Positions 1 to 6,848 of a stretch of 11,785 bases of DNA are shown here, in pieces. Source of the DNA: JAVVHH01 sp050954595 (GTDB lineage: Bacteria > Pseudomonadota > Alphaproteobacteria > Acetobacterales > Acetobacteraceae); NCBI GenBank assembly GCA_050954595.1, contig JBPBQE010000178.1, positions 1 to 11,785 of the forward strand, written 5' to 3'. The translations under genes were made by a program, and so were the position numbers. Under the pieces are notes generated by a model. That model worked only from the letters and a program-made list of their open reading frames with translations. It was not told where the DNA came from and ran no database searches. Each line of letters opens with the position of its first letter. The first letter of the stretch is position 1.

Positions 1-219
1 ATCCTGGCCGGAGAAGTGCCGACCGTGCTGCGGGCGGACCTTTACGCCGTTGCGGCCTTGGCCGCGGGGAGCATCGTCTCTCTTGGCGACGTCTTCGATA
101 TGCCGCCTTTCTACCCGATGCTGCTCGGCTCAGCCGCCTGCGTGTTCCTGCGGATGATGGCGATCTATTGCGGGTGGCACGTGCCGGCTGCACGATCGCG
201 TGCCAACGGCAGCCCTTAG
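1..219 (+). CDS. TRIC/UPF0126-family membrane protein, C-terminal fragment (5' end outside window)
   Basis: The reading frame is open from the first base, so only the last 72 residues are visible. They begin ILAGEVPTVLRADLYAVAAL, which matches the second-repeat end of the trimeric intracellular cation channel / UPF0126 family (YicG/YadS-like). In that family a Gly-rich 'RDVLxGxxP' motif precedes the strand 'LYAxAALxGA'. Two hydrophobic segments are visible (about visible residues 16-29 and 38-54), followed by a short basic tail ending RANGSP. Bacterial members are inner-membrane proteins of about 200 residues with poorly known physiological substrates. The stop lies 18 bases before the next start, so co-transcription with the downstream small ORF and amidohydrolase is possible. 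The family call rests on a fragment but the motif is distinctive. Confidence 0.75.
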   Translation: MLAGEVPTVLRADLYAVAALAAGSIVSLGDVFDMPPFYPMLLGSAACVFLRMMAIYCGWHVPAARSRANGSP

Positions 220-237
220 CCAGCGAGGAGGATTGCA

Positions 238-480
238 ATGTGCCTACTCTGCGCCGACCCCGGTGCCGATCCATCAACGGCCCGGCGGGCGCATATCCTG
301 CACCTGCTGGCACTCGTCGAGCACCCCGATGCGCTGCCGCCTGACGCCGGGTTGCGGCTGGGGCGGGAGATCATGGCACTGATTCAAGCCGAGCCCGGTG
401 AACGACGATGCGACGCTGTCGACCCGCCGGAAACGACGACACGCACCGAGGAGATGGATCATGCCCGCGACCGCAGCTGA
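238..480 (+). CDS. small hypothetical protein, 80 residues
   Basis: I do not recognise this protein. It is supported by a very good ribosome binding site, GAGGAGGA at 225-232, five bases before the ATG. It also sits between two co-directional genes and overlaps the start of the amidohydrolase gene by 20 bases. The protein starts MCLLC (a CxxC pair at residues 2 and 5), continues with an Ala/Leu-rich, probably helical middle (about residues 17-52), and ends in a charged tail (about 53-80). No signal peptide or membrane segment is visible. The codon pattern in the first 50 residues looks coding, while the last 25 residues are low-complexity and may be less constrained. It may belong functionally with the downstream hydrolase, but that is inference from position only. 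Confidence 0.55.
   Translation: MCLLCADPGADPSTARRAHILHLLALVEHPDALPPDAGLRLGREIMALIQAEPGERRCDAVDPPETTTRTEEMDHARDRS
448..453 (+). promoter_or_regulatory. ribosome binding site that fixes the amidohydrolase start
   Basis: GAGGAG lies seven bases before the ATG at 461. The same frame is open further upstream (a possible start at 398), but those extra 21 residues are Arg-rich and unlike the family N-terminus. The 461 start is therefore preferred. Confidence 0.65.
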
Positions 481-1744
481 CGCGCACACTTCGCTTTCCG
501 CACCAGGCGACGATCTACTTGGCGAGTTGGAGGGTATCTACAAGGATCTCCATGCGCACCCGGAGCTCTCGATGCAGGAGCACCGAACGGCGGGCATCGC
601 GGCCGAGTGGCTGAAGAAATACGGCTACGAGGTCACCGAAGGCGTCGGCGGCACCGGCGTGGTCGGGCTGCTCCGCAATGGCGACGGCGCCACGGTGCTG
701 CTGCGCGCCGACATGGACGCGCTGCCGATCGAGGAGAGCACCGGCCTGGACTACGCCAGCCAAGCGACCGGCACGGATCGCTTCGGCCAGGACACCTCGA
801 TCGCGCATTCCTGCGGCCATGACATGCACGTCGTCTGGCTGATGGGCGCGACCAGGCTGTTGGCCGAGAACCGCGATGGCTGGTGCGGCACGGTAATGGC
901 GGTGTTCCAGCCCGGCGAGGAAACCGCCGAGGGCGCCCGTGCCATGATCGCCGACGGCATGGTCAAGCGGTTCCCCAAGCCGGACGTGACGCTCGGCCAG
1001 CACGTGATGCCCCTCAGCGCCGGGCAGCTCGGCTGGCGCACCGGCACCATGCTCTCGGCCGGCGATAGCTGGGAGGTGACGCTGTTCGGCCGCGGCGCAC
1101 ACGGATCGATGCCGCAGAAGAGCATCGACCCTGTGGTGATGGCCGCCTCGGCCGTGATGCGCTTGCAGACCGTGGTGTCGCGGGAGGTCGCGATGACCGA
1201 CAGCGCCGTCGTCACGGTCGGCACGCTGCGGGCGGGCATGAGCGAGAACGTCATCCCGGATCGCGCGCTGCTTCGCCTGAATGTCCGCACCTTCAAGGAC
1301 CAGGTGCGCGAGCGCGTGCTGTTGGCCATCAAGCGCATCCTGGACGCCGAAGCCACCGCATCCGGCTCGCCGAAGCCGCCCGACTACACCGTGCTGAGCG
1401 AGTATCCAGTGACCCGCAATGATGAGGCGGCCACGCACAAGGTCGTCGCCGCTCTGGAACGGCATTTCGGCGCGGACCGGCTCCACGAGATCGAACCCAC
1501 GACGGCGAGCGAGGATTTCGGCTTGTTCGGCGCCGCTTGGGACGTTCCGGTGGTGTTCTGGGTCATCGGCGGGATTGACCCAGAGAAATACGCGGCGGCT
1601 GAGCAGGCAGGCACGCTCGATACGCTCCCGGCCAACCATGCGCCCGACTTCGCCCCGGTGATCGATCCCACCTTACGCACCGGCATCGAGGCCTTGCTTG
1701 CGGCAGCTGGCGTGTGGTTAGGCAAAGAGGAAGCAAAGGTATGA
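461..1744 (+). CDS. M20 family amidohydrolase (amino-acid N-acyl hydrolase type)
   Basis: A 427-residue metal-dependent amidohydrolase of peptidase family M20 (HipO / IAA-amino-acid hydrolase / N-acyl-amino-acid deacylase group). It is predicted to hydrolyse an N-acyl amino acid or similar amide in the cytoplasm. The family signature is complete: HPELSMQEHRTA (33-44), RADMDALPIEE (82-92), SCGHDMH (117-123; C118 and H120 as metal ligands), PGEE (151-154; catalytic/ligand Glu pair), GQHVMP (179-184; H181) and the C-terminal NHAPDF (392-397; H393). The central dimerisation domain carries GRGAHGSMPQ (210-219). Length is slightly above the usual 380-400 because of an N-terminal extension of about 18 residues, which is not a convincing signal peptide. 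The start is chosen by the GAGGAG site at 448-453. The gene overlaps the preceding small ORF by 20 bases and the following ORF by ATGA, so the three are probably one transcript. Substrate cannot be read from sequence. Confidence 0.9.
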   Translation: MPATAADAHTSLSAPGDDLLGELEGIYKDLHAHPELSMQEHRTAGIAAEWLKKYGYEVTEGVGGTGVVGLLRNGDGATVLLRADMDALPIEESTGLDYASQATGTDRFGQDTSIAHSCGHDMHVVWLMGATRLLAENRDGWCGTVMAVFQPGEETAEGARAMIADGMVKRFPKPDVTLGQHVMPLSAGQLGWRTGTMLSAGDSWEVTLFGRGAHGSMPQKSIDPVVMAASAVMRLQTVVSREVAMTDSAVVTVGTLRAGMSENVIPDRALLRLNVRTFKDQVRERVLLAIKRILDAEATASGSPKPPDYTVLSEYPVTRNDEAATHKVVAALERHFGADRLHEIEPTTASEDFGLFGAAWDVPVVFWVIGGIDPEKYAAAEQAGTLDTLPANHAPDFAPVIDPTLRTGIEALLAAAGVWLGKEEAKV

Positions 1745-2070
1745 GGCGACAGTGGTGCACGGACAGCGTCGTCCACGAGGTCGTCCTTGCGCGCGAGGCT
1801 GCCGCTCGGGCCGCGCTGGACGCACTCGGCGATGACCGGAGCACCGAAGCCGGCCACATCCTGGCCCGCGACTACGAAGGCTGGCTCCAGGACAGTTCGG
1901 GGCGCGCACGTGCCGCCACCTGGATCAACGCCCTTCGCCGCCGTCTGCTGCACGCCGAGCGCGCTTGCCTCGCCCAGCTTCTCCAGCAGGATCACATCGG
2001 CGATCACGCCTTCCACGAGGTCCAGGAGGAGCTAGACTGGCTTGACGCCGAATTGCACGAGACCGAATAA
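1741..2070 (+). CDS. orphan CPA1-type Na+/H+ antiporter C-terminal-tail-like protein, 109 residues
   Basis: The start ATG overlaps the amidohydrolase stop (ATGA, 1741-1744), with an AGAGGAAG ribosome binding site at 1726-1733, so translational coupling is likely. The protein is charged and helical with no membrane segment. Its pattern 'VLAREAAARAALDALGDD', then a YEGWLQ helix, then 'RRRLLHAERACLAQL' (86 onward is 'IGDHAFHEVQEELDWLDAEL') closely resembles the cytoplasmic tail that follows the 12-helix core in bacterial CPA1 Na+/H+ antiporters. That tail usually has 'R..AL.AER.ALL.L...G.I.D....LE.ELDL'. The membrane core is absent: the upstream gene is an unrelated hydrolase. It is either a remnant retained after loss of the core, or a free-standing domain. 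The gene call is strong because of overlap, RBS and length. The antiporter-tail assignment is recognition of a motif pattern, without alignment. Confidence 0.7.
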   Translation: MRRQWCTDSVVHEVVLAREAAARAALDALGDDRSTEAGHILARDYEGWLQDSSGRARAATWINALRRRLLHAERACLAQLLQQDHIGDHAFHEVQEELDWLDAELHETE

Positions 2071-2089
2071 GGTTTCCGCGATCGGGAAG

Positions 2090-3871
2090 TTAGGCTGGAA
2101 CCAGGGCGGATGCGGTAGTCAACGAGAGCGCGAAACCTTCAAACCAGACCCGGAACTCGGCAGGCGGCATCGGGCGGGCGAACAGATAACCCTGGACTTC
2201 GTCGCATCCCGCCGCCCTGACAAGATCGAGCACTGTCTCCTCTTCAACTCCCTCCACCACAACCCTGTAACCAAGATCGTGTGACAGAGCGACAATCGAG
2301 GTAACCATGGCCTGCTTGCGCCGATCTTCGAGCAGCTCGTGAGTAAACGATTGATCAATCTTGACGACGTGAGCGGGCATGCGTTGGAGGTATGAGAGCG
2401 AGCTATAGCCCGTCCCGAAATCGTCGATGGCGATGCTGATGCCAGCCTCTGCGATTGCCTGTAGCGTCGCGATACCTTGAGCAGCGTTCTGCATAACGGC
2501 TCCCTCGGTGACTTCCAACTCCAGACACTGTGGCGCGATGTCATGACGCAGCAGCGTCTCTTGCGTCCTCTCGGCAAAATCCTGCTCGGCGAGGTTTATA
2601 GCTGACACGTTGACCGAGAGCTGCAGCGTAAGCCCTTTTGTATTCCATTCCGCGAGTTGGCGCATTGCGGTCTCTAGCACCCAAGCCGTCATGGCTTGGC
2701 CTAACGACGTTTGCTCAACGAGCGGCACGAATTCGCCTGGAGATACCGGACCGAGATCGGGATGCGTCCAGCGCAATAGCGCCTCGGCTCCGACGCAACG
2801 ACCAGAGGCTAAATCGATTCGTGGCTGATAAACCAGCTTAAGCTGATCCGTCATCTCCAGCGCGGCTACGAAGTCCTGTTGAAGTCTGAAACGCCGCTGA
2901 TAGACAGCATCGTGGGAAGACGAGTAGATGCCGATCCGGCTACCGGCCGCTCGTGCGTCCTGCAACGCGCTGTGCGCGGTTCTCAACGCGTCACGCGCCG
3001 ACACGACCCCAAGTTCGAACGGCGCGATGCCGCAAGCCACTCCACCCATGAAGTAAGGGTCGAATGCCAGGGAGTCCAAACCTTTTGTCAGGAGACCGGC
3101 ATAGGTCGCCGGGACGGAGTCCGGAAGGGCGAGCAGCGCAAACTGCGTCGGTGCTACGTGGTAGAGCTTGCGAGTTGGCCCCATGAGAGAACTAATCGCC
3201 TGCGCGGTCCTGCGTATCAAATCATCAAGGTAAGAAGGATCCCTGACACGAGCGGCGCAGCTAAGTTGTTCCGGGCTGGCAAGGTCGATCAAAACCAACA
3301 GGCGAGTTTCACCAGGTGGTCGGTCTTGCGAGAGATCGGTGAGATCTTCGATGAATTGATTGCGATTGGCGAGGCCACTACTTGGCTCGATTCGACCAAA
3401 CGCATGCTGCAACTCGATCTGTGCCATGACCATCGCGGCGAGGTCTGTCAGTGCGCTCAGTTCGGCACTGGAGACTTGTCTTGGCTCGGTCCCGAGCACG
3501 CACATGGCACCAAGGCAGAAGCCCTCCCGGGTCGTCAGAGGCGCGCCGGCGTAGAAACGGATGCCAGACTGGGCCAGGGGGCTGTCCCGATAGCAATCAT
3601 CGGCCAGCAGATCGGGCAACACGACGCATTCCGAGCTATCGGCCACCTGTGCGCAGGGCGCCTTTTCACGTGGAATGGAGCAATGAGCCACGCCGACGCG
3701 AGATTTGAACCACTGACGATTGTGATCGGTCAGCGAAACGGCCGCGATCGGTAGATTGAACAATTGGGCCGCCATGCGGGTTATGCGATCGAACGCCTCG
3801 CTGGCCGGCGTGTCCAGCAAGTTCAGTTGCTGTAGCGCCTGAAGCCTTGTTTCTTCGTAGGCCACGAGCAT
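2090..3871 (-). CDS. GAF - degenerate GGDEF - EAL protein, probable c-di-GMP phosphodiesterase
   Basis: A 593-residue cytoplasmic signalling protein with no membrane segment. An N-terminal GAF domain (about 20-155) starts with the common ETRLQALQQLNLLDT and FDRITRMAAQLFNLPIAAVSL patterns. It is followed by a GGDEF-fold domain (about 160-316), recognisable from SSGLANRNQF, in which the catalytic loop reads VAPTQFALL at 239-247 instead of GGDEF. This domain should not make c-di-GMP. The EAL domain (about 330-575) is complete: E363 in AEALLRW, N421 in NVSA, E453/E456 in LELEVTE, D483-D484 in DDFGTGYSSL, K504 in VKIDQSF, E540 in VVVEGVE and Q560 in EVQGYLFARP. Hydrolysis of c-di-GMP to pGpG is therefore predicted, probably tuned by a GAF ligand or redox state. 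The ribosome site before the ATG is weak. The gene is convergent with the left operon (19-base gap) and divergent from the peroxidase operon. Confidence 0.9.
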   Translation of the reverse strand: MLVAYEETRLQALQQLNLLDTPASEAFDRITRMAAQLFNLPIAAVSLTDHNRQWFKSRVGVAHCSIPREKAPCAQVADSSECVVLPDLLADDCYRDSPLAQSGIRFYAGAPLTTREGFCLGAMCVLGTEPRQVSSAELSALTDLAAMVMAQIELQHAFGRIEPSSGLANRNQFIEDLTDLSQDRPPGETRLLVLIDLASPEQLSCAARVRDPSYLDDLIRRTAQAISSLMGPTRKLYHVAPTQFALLALPDSVPATYAGLLTKGLDSLAFDPYFMGGVACGIAPFELGVVSARDALRTAHSALQDARAAGSRIGIYSSSHDAVYQRRFRLQQDFVAALEMTDQLKLVYQPRIDLASGRCVGAEALLRWTHPDLGPVSPGEFVPLVEQTSLGQAMTAWVLETAMRQLAEWNTKGLTLQLSVNVSAINLAEQDFAERTQETLLRHDIAPQCLELEVTEGAVMQNAAQGIATLQAIAEAGISIAIDDFGTGYSSLSYLQRMPAHVVKIDQSFTHELLEDRRKQAMVTSIVALSHDLGYRVVVEGVEEETVLDLVRAAGCDEVQGYLFARPMPPAEFRVWFEGFALSLTTASALVPA

Positions 3872-4116
3872 GCTGATCCATCGGTAAACGTACTTTCAGC
3901 TTAGCAGGTCAGGTTTTAGAAAAGGTTAACGTCTTTAAAGATTGGCTTAACATTAGCTAGGAGTATCGGCGTACAAGGGATGGCTAGAGTACCTGTACGA
4001 TGTCTGATTGTTGATGATCTGCCCGCGACGTGCATTGCGGCGCCATTCATCGAGTAGCTGAAACGGTTTGTTAACCGTCTGGATGTAATCTTCCGGACAA
4101 ACCCGGTTCAAGATGG
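3872..4116. promoter_or_regulatory. divergent intergenic region between the EAL gene and the peroxidase-cupredoxin-cyclase operon
   Basis: These 245 bases separate two divergent transcription units, so promoters for both must lie here or at the gene edges. The part near the EAL gene (about 3910-3955) is clearly AT-rich compared with everything around it (TTTTAGAAAAGGTTAACG and TTTAAAG are visible), as expected for a promoter zone. I could not pick a convincing -35/-10 pair or a known operator. The repeated GTAC at 3971-3974, 3989-3992 and 3995-3998 is too short to interpret. One leftward ORF of 60 codons (3953-4135) crosses the region and runs into the peroxidase start. I do not consider it a gene. 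Confidence 0.4.
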
Positions 4117-5127
4117 ATGAAGGTGCTGCCGCCAAAGTCGCTTTTCCGCGCTAGCCGTTTACTTGCGAGCGCCTTGTTCGCGGCCTTTCTGTCCTATTCG
4201 AGCGTACTCGCTCAAAGTTCCGATACTGACCTCAAAGAGAAGTTCCGGCGGCCGTTAATGCCGGCACTGAGCCGGGTCCAGCAAGCTGAAGTCGTTGTGG
4301 GCGATGCACTGTTCTCCAGCCGCGAGTTATCGGTCGATCGATCGCTGAGTTGCTCCTCCTGCCACCAGGCAGATGCGGTCTGGCGTGATGCCCGGGGCCG
4401 CTCGCCAGACCGGGTCGGCAGGCTTTTACCGCGAAGGTCGCCATCAGTGCTCAACTTGGCTTGGGCCACGTCATTAACCTGGGATGGCCGGATGGACAGC
4501 TTGGAGCAGCAGGCGCTTGACCCGGTGTTGAATGCCCGAATTGGCGGCATGGACCCCTCTTTAATCGTCGAGCGCGTCCGCAATTGGCTGGCCGGTGACT
4601 CTGGCTTGCTCGCGACTTGGCGCGAGGCCTACGGCGACGCTCTCGTGACGACCGATCGGATTTCGGCCTCACTTGCCGCTTTTGAGCGAACGTTGGTCAG
4701 CCCGAGCGCGCCGTTTGATCGTTGGATCGAAGGCGACAAGAACGCGATATCGGCAGAAGCGCAGCAAGGTTTCACCCTGTTCACCGGTCGCGCGGGATGC
4801 GCCGTTTGCCACTCGGGATGGCGCCTGACCGACGACAGTTTCCACGATATCGGTATGCCGGATAGCGACCTCGGTCGCGGCACTCTGTTTCCCGGCGAAC
4901 CGACGTTGGAACATGCGTTCAAAACGCCGACATTACGAGGCGTTGCCGACCTAGGCTTCTACATGCACGACGGCTCACTTCCAAGCCTGAGCAGCGTGAT
5001 CACTCATTACGCCTCGGGTTTCTCTCGTCGTGCCAGCCTCGATCCCGACATGCACCCCCTTGAGCTTTCGAGCCAGGAGCGAGTTGAACTGATTGCTTTC
5101 ATGAATAGCCTGTCGCCGGCACGATGA
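4117..5127 (+). CDS. periplasmic diheme cytochrome c peroxidase, MauG/CcpA family
   Basis: A 336-residue exported cytochrome. A Sec signal peptide is visible (basic start with K2, K7, R11, R14; hydrophobic core about 15-30; likely cleavage after SSVLA at residue 32). Two c-type heme sites are present: CSSCH at 79-83 and CAVCH at 228-232. Family landmarks are LTWDGRMDSLEQQAL (120-134), FERTLVSPSAPFDRW (189-203), GFTLFTGRAGCAVCH, and FKTPTLRGVADLGFYMHDGSLPSL, which starts at 268. Members reduce H2O2 with electrons from a small cytochrome or cupredoxin, or as in MauG oxidise a partner protein through high-valent diheme chemistry. The next gene overlaps by ATGA and encodes a cupredoxin, a plausible electron partner. 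The ribosome site before the ATG at 4117 is weak (AAGATGG). An internal start is possible but would remove the basic n-region. Peroxidase versus MauG-like modification activity cannot be decided here. Confidence 0.9.
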   Translation: MKVLPPKSLFRASRLLASALFAAFLSYSSVLAQSSDTDLKEKFRRPLMPALSRVQQAEVVVGDALFSSRELSVDRSLSCSSCHQADAVWRDARGRSPDRVGRLLPRRSPSVLNLAWATSLTWDGRMDSLEQQALDPVLNARIGGMDPSLIVERVRNWLAGDSGLLATWREAYGDALVTTDRISASLAAFERTLVSPSAPFDRWIEGDKNAISAEAQQGFTLFTGRAGCAVCHSGWRLTDDSFHDIGMPDSDLGRGTLFPGEPTLEHAFKTPTLRGVADLGFYMHDGSLPSLSSVITHYASGFSRRASLDPDMHPLELSSQERVELIAFMNSLSPAR

Positions 5128-5444
5128 GTATGCGCCGCCCCATCATTCTAGCCTTGCTGCTCGGTCCTGTTGCCGCAATGGCCGCGGACGAGCCGACCGT
5201 AGTTCAAACGAATAAGCAATTTAGCGTCGACACGCTCTCGGTCACTCGCGATACAAGTGTCAAATTCATCAACAGCGACAAGTTCCGCCACAACATCTCG
5301 GTACATACCCCATCTGGGGAAACACGGAGCGGGATCGTTCAGAGTCCTGGTGACGTTACTGAAATTCCGTTCGATCAGATTGGGCTGTTTCGCGTGACTT
5401 GCCTCATTCATCCGCAAATGCGCATGACCATCGTCGTGGAATGA
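5124..5444 (+). CDS. small periplasmic cupredoxin (plastocyanin/amicyanin-like)
   Basis: A 106-residue exported blue-copper-type protein. The signal peptide is MSMRRPIILALLLGPVAAMA with likely cleavage before ADEP. The mature part, about 86 residues, is a short beta-sandwich. It has a His in KFRHNISVH (H56, or possibly H61) and the C-terminal ligand loop CLIHPQM (C93, H96, M99), giving the His-Cys-His-Met type 1 copper set seen in pseudoazurin and amicyanin. It should shuttle single electrons in the periplasm. Its start overlaps the peroxidase stop (ATGA, 5124-5127) and its own stop overlaps the cyclase start (ATGA, 5441-5444). This implies stoichiometric, coupled expression, and suggests it is redox partner of the peroxidase. 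Similar small proteins are often annotated 'methylamine utilization protein', but no methylamine dehydrogenase gene is in the window, so that name should not be taken as function. Confidence 0.88.
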   Translation: MSMRRPIILALLLGPVAAMAADEPTVVQTNKQFSVDTLSVTRDTSVKFINSDKFRHNISVHTPSGETRSGIVQSPGDVTEIPFDQIGLFRVTCLIHPQMRMTIVVE

Positions 5445-6742
5445 CCTGCTTGAGGCCGGACCGGGAGGAACCACTCGGGCAGGAGATGGCGGTCGTGGCG
5501 TCGACGCTTCGCACCGGCCTGTCGATCAGGGTTCGCATCCTGATTGCATGCCTGTTGCTGACGATTCTGACGATTACACTTGGCGTGATGACGTTGCGAG
5601 GTCAGGACCGGCTGGGTGGCCTCGCGCTGCGCATGTATGACCAAGCCTTCATGAGCGTCGATTTTTTCCGCACGGCGCAACTCGACTTTATGGCGCTTCG
5701 GGCGATTTCAGGCGATCCGCAGTCGCGCCCCGAGCTCCAGACGCAAGCGTTGCGGGTCGTCGATGACCTCGACATCGCGATCGAGCGTGCCACGTCGCAG
5801 GACGCACATGGCATCGCGACGGAGCTGAGAGCAATTGTGCTCGCGCTTGCGCTTAACCCGTCAAGCGAGCCAAGACGGGAGTTGATGCGGCGGGCAGCCG
5901 AGGCGTTCGAACGCGGCAGTGAACAGTTTGCACAAGACGGCTTCGCTTTCCGCCAGCAGGCCGAGCAAGTCGCTCACGATAGCCAAACCGCGACAAGAGT
6001 TGCGATTGGGGCGTCGCTGGCGGCTGCCGTGCTGATCACGTTCAGTCTCACACGCTCCATCGTGCCGCCGTTGCGGCGTGCGACGTCTATCGCGACAGAG
6101 ATTGCTCGCGGAAATCTCAGGAACGAGATTAGACCCAAGGGCACCATCGAAATGATTACGTTGCTGGATGCGTTGCGGTCTATGCAGAATGCGTTGGTCG
6201 AGCGGCAATTAATTGCCGAACAGATCGAGTATCTCGCCCTCCACGACGTTCTGACCGGCCTTGCCAATCGGCTGGAGTTCGGCAAAGCGCTCGAAGCCGC
6301 CGGCAACAGCAAACTACCGTTTGCACTCCTGCTGATTGATCTTGATCATTTCAAACCCGTTAACGACACTTTTGGCCACGCCATAGGCGACAGGGTGCTG
6401 CAAGCGGTGGCTAAGCGGTTCAGCCGCTGCGTCGGTGACTGCGACGTCGTTGCCCGCTTGGGCGGCGATGAATTCGCCATTCTCTTGCTCGATAGCCGTG
6501 AGCCACAGGCTGAAGAACTGGCACGGTGCGTCATTGAGGCGACCATGCGGCCCTTCGAACTCGAGCATCGTCAGATTCGTATCGGCTGTTCGATCGGCAT
6601 CTGCTGCTGCGACGGCGTTCTGGTGACCGAGAATTTGCTCCGCGATGCCGACGACGCACTGTATGCGGCAAAAGCAAGCGGGCGTAACGCGTTCCGATCT
6701 CACAGGGAACATGGGACTCTCGGCGTATCGGCCCTATCCTGA
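5441..6742 (+). CDS. membrane HAMP-GGDEF diguanylate cyclase with periplasmic helical sensor domain
   Basis: With the ATG at 5441 the protein has 433 residues. TM1 is at about 29-50. A periplasmic helical segment (about 53-182, including MYDQAFMSVDFFRTAQLDF) resembles four-helix-bundle sensor domains. TM2 is at about 186-205. A HAMP linker (about 206-260) contains PPLRRAT and IARGNLRNEI. The GGDEF domain (about 263-420) has HDVLTGLANR, LLLIDLDHFKPVNDTFGH and an intact GGDEF at 341-345. It should convert two GTP to c-di-GMP. The inhibitory I-site (RxxD, ending three residues before the conserved Arg) reads GDCD at 332-335, lacking the Arg, so canonical product inhibition is probably absent. 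The start at 5441 is chosen for the ATGA overlap with the cupredoxin stop. An ATG at 5486 (MAVVAS) is a real alternative, just after GGCAGGAG. Context suggests the sensor part responds to the periplasmic redox pair encoded just upstream. Confidence 0.88.
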   Translation: MTCLRPDREEPLGQEMAVVASTLRTGLSIRVRILIACLLLTILTITLGVMTLRGQDRLGGLALRMYDQAFMSVDFFRTAQLDFMALRAISGDPQSRPELQTQALRVVDDLDIAIERATSQDAHGIATELRAIVLALALNPSSEPRRELMRRAAEAFERGSEQFAQDGFAFRQQAEQVAHDSQTATRVAIGASLAAAVLITFSLTRSIVPPLRRATSIATEIARGNLRNEIRPKGTIEMITLLDALRSMQNALVERQLIAEQIEYLALHDVLTGLANRLEFGKALEAAGNSKLPFALLLIDLDHFKPVNDTFGHAIGDRVLQAVAKRFSRCVGDCDVVARLGGDEFAILLLDSREPQAEELARCVIEATMRPFELEHRQIRIGCSIGICCCDGVLVTENLLRDADDALYAAKASGRNAFRSHREHGTLGVSALS

Positions 6743-6836
6743 GCGCAAGAAGCCATTGAATACACGCTGTTCGCGATGCTGCTGTGTTCAATTACACTGC
6801 ATGGCGCACCAGTTCGGGCAGTGCTGCATGGTGGAA

Positions 6837-6848
6837 GACCGTTCGAGA
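6837..6848 (+). repeat. left terminal inverted repeat of the IS5-family remnant
   Basis: GACCGTTCGAGA, matching the reverse complement of 7486-7497 at 11 of 12 bases. It lies just beyond the stop of the broken transposase frame. Confidence 0.55.

Noticed and set aside
398..460. N-terminal extension of the amidohydrolase from the upstream ATG at 398
   Set aside because: The extra residues are Arg-rich and unlike the family, while a GAGGAG site sits correctly before the ATG at 461.
515..1639. 374-codon open frame antisense to the amidohydrolase gene
   Set aside because: It mirrors a GC-rich coding gene with all M20 motifs on the other strand. Its product is His/Arg/Ala-rich with no recognisable domain.
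2879..3754. 291-codon open frame antisense to the GAF/GGDEF part of the EAL gene
   Set aside because: The minus-strand gene shows clear domain motifs. The plus-strand product shows none.
3990..4046. Plus-strand stretch reading RCLIVDDLPAT, like a response-regulator start
   Set aside because: The frame stops after about 20 residues and has no following receiver-domain sequence, so it is most likely chance.
3953..4135. 60-codon leftward ORF with a DEWRRNARRG segment in the divergent gap
   Set aside because: It overlaps the peroxidase start and would occupy the promoter region. The faint resemblance to small Arg-rich proteins such as DUF1127 is too weak to call.
5124..5444. Naming the cupredoxin as a methylamine-utilisation protein
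   Set aside because: No methylamine dehydrogenase subunit or other mau gene is in the window. The peroxidase and cupredoxin pair alone does not show that pathway.
6755..6792. Inverted repeat ATTGAATACAC / GTGTTCAAT after the cyclase gene as a terminator
   Set aside because: The stem is AT-rich with a bulge and a long loop, and no T-run follows.
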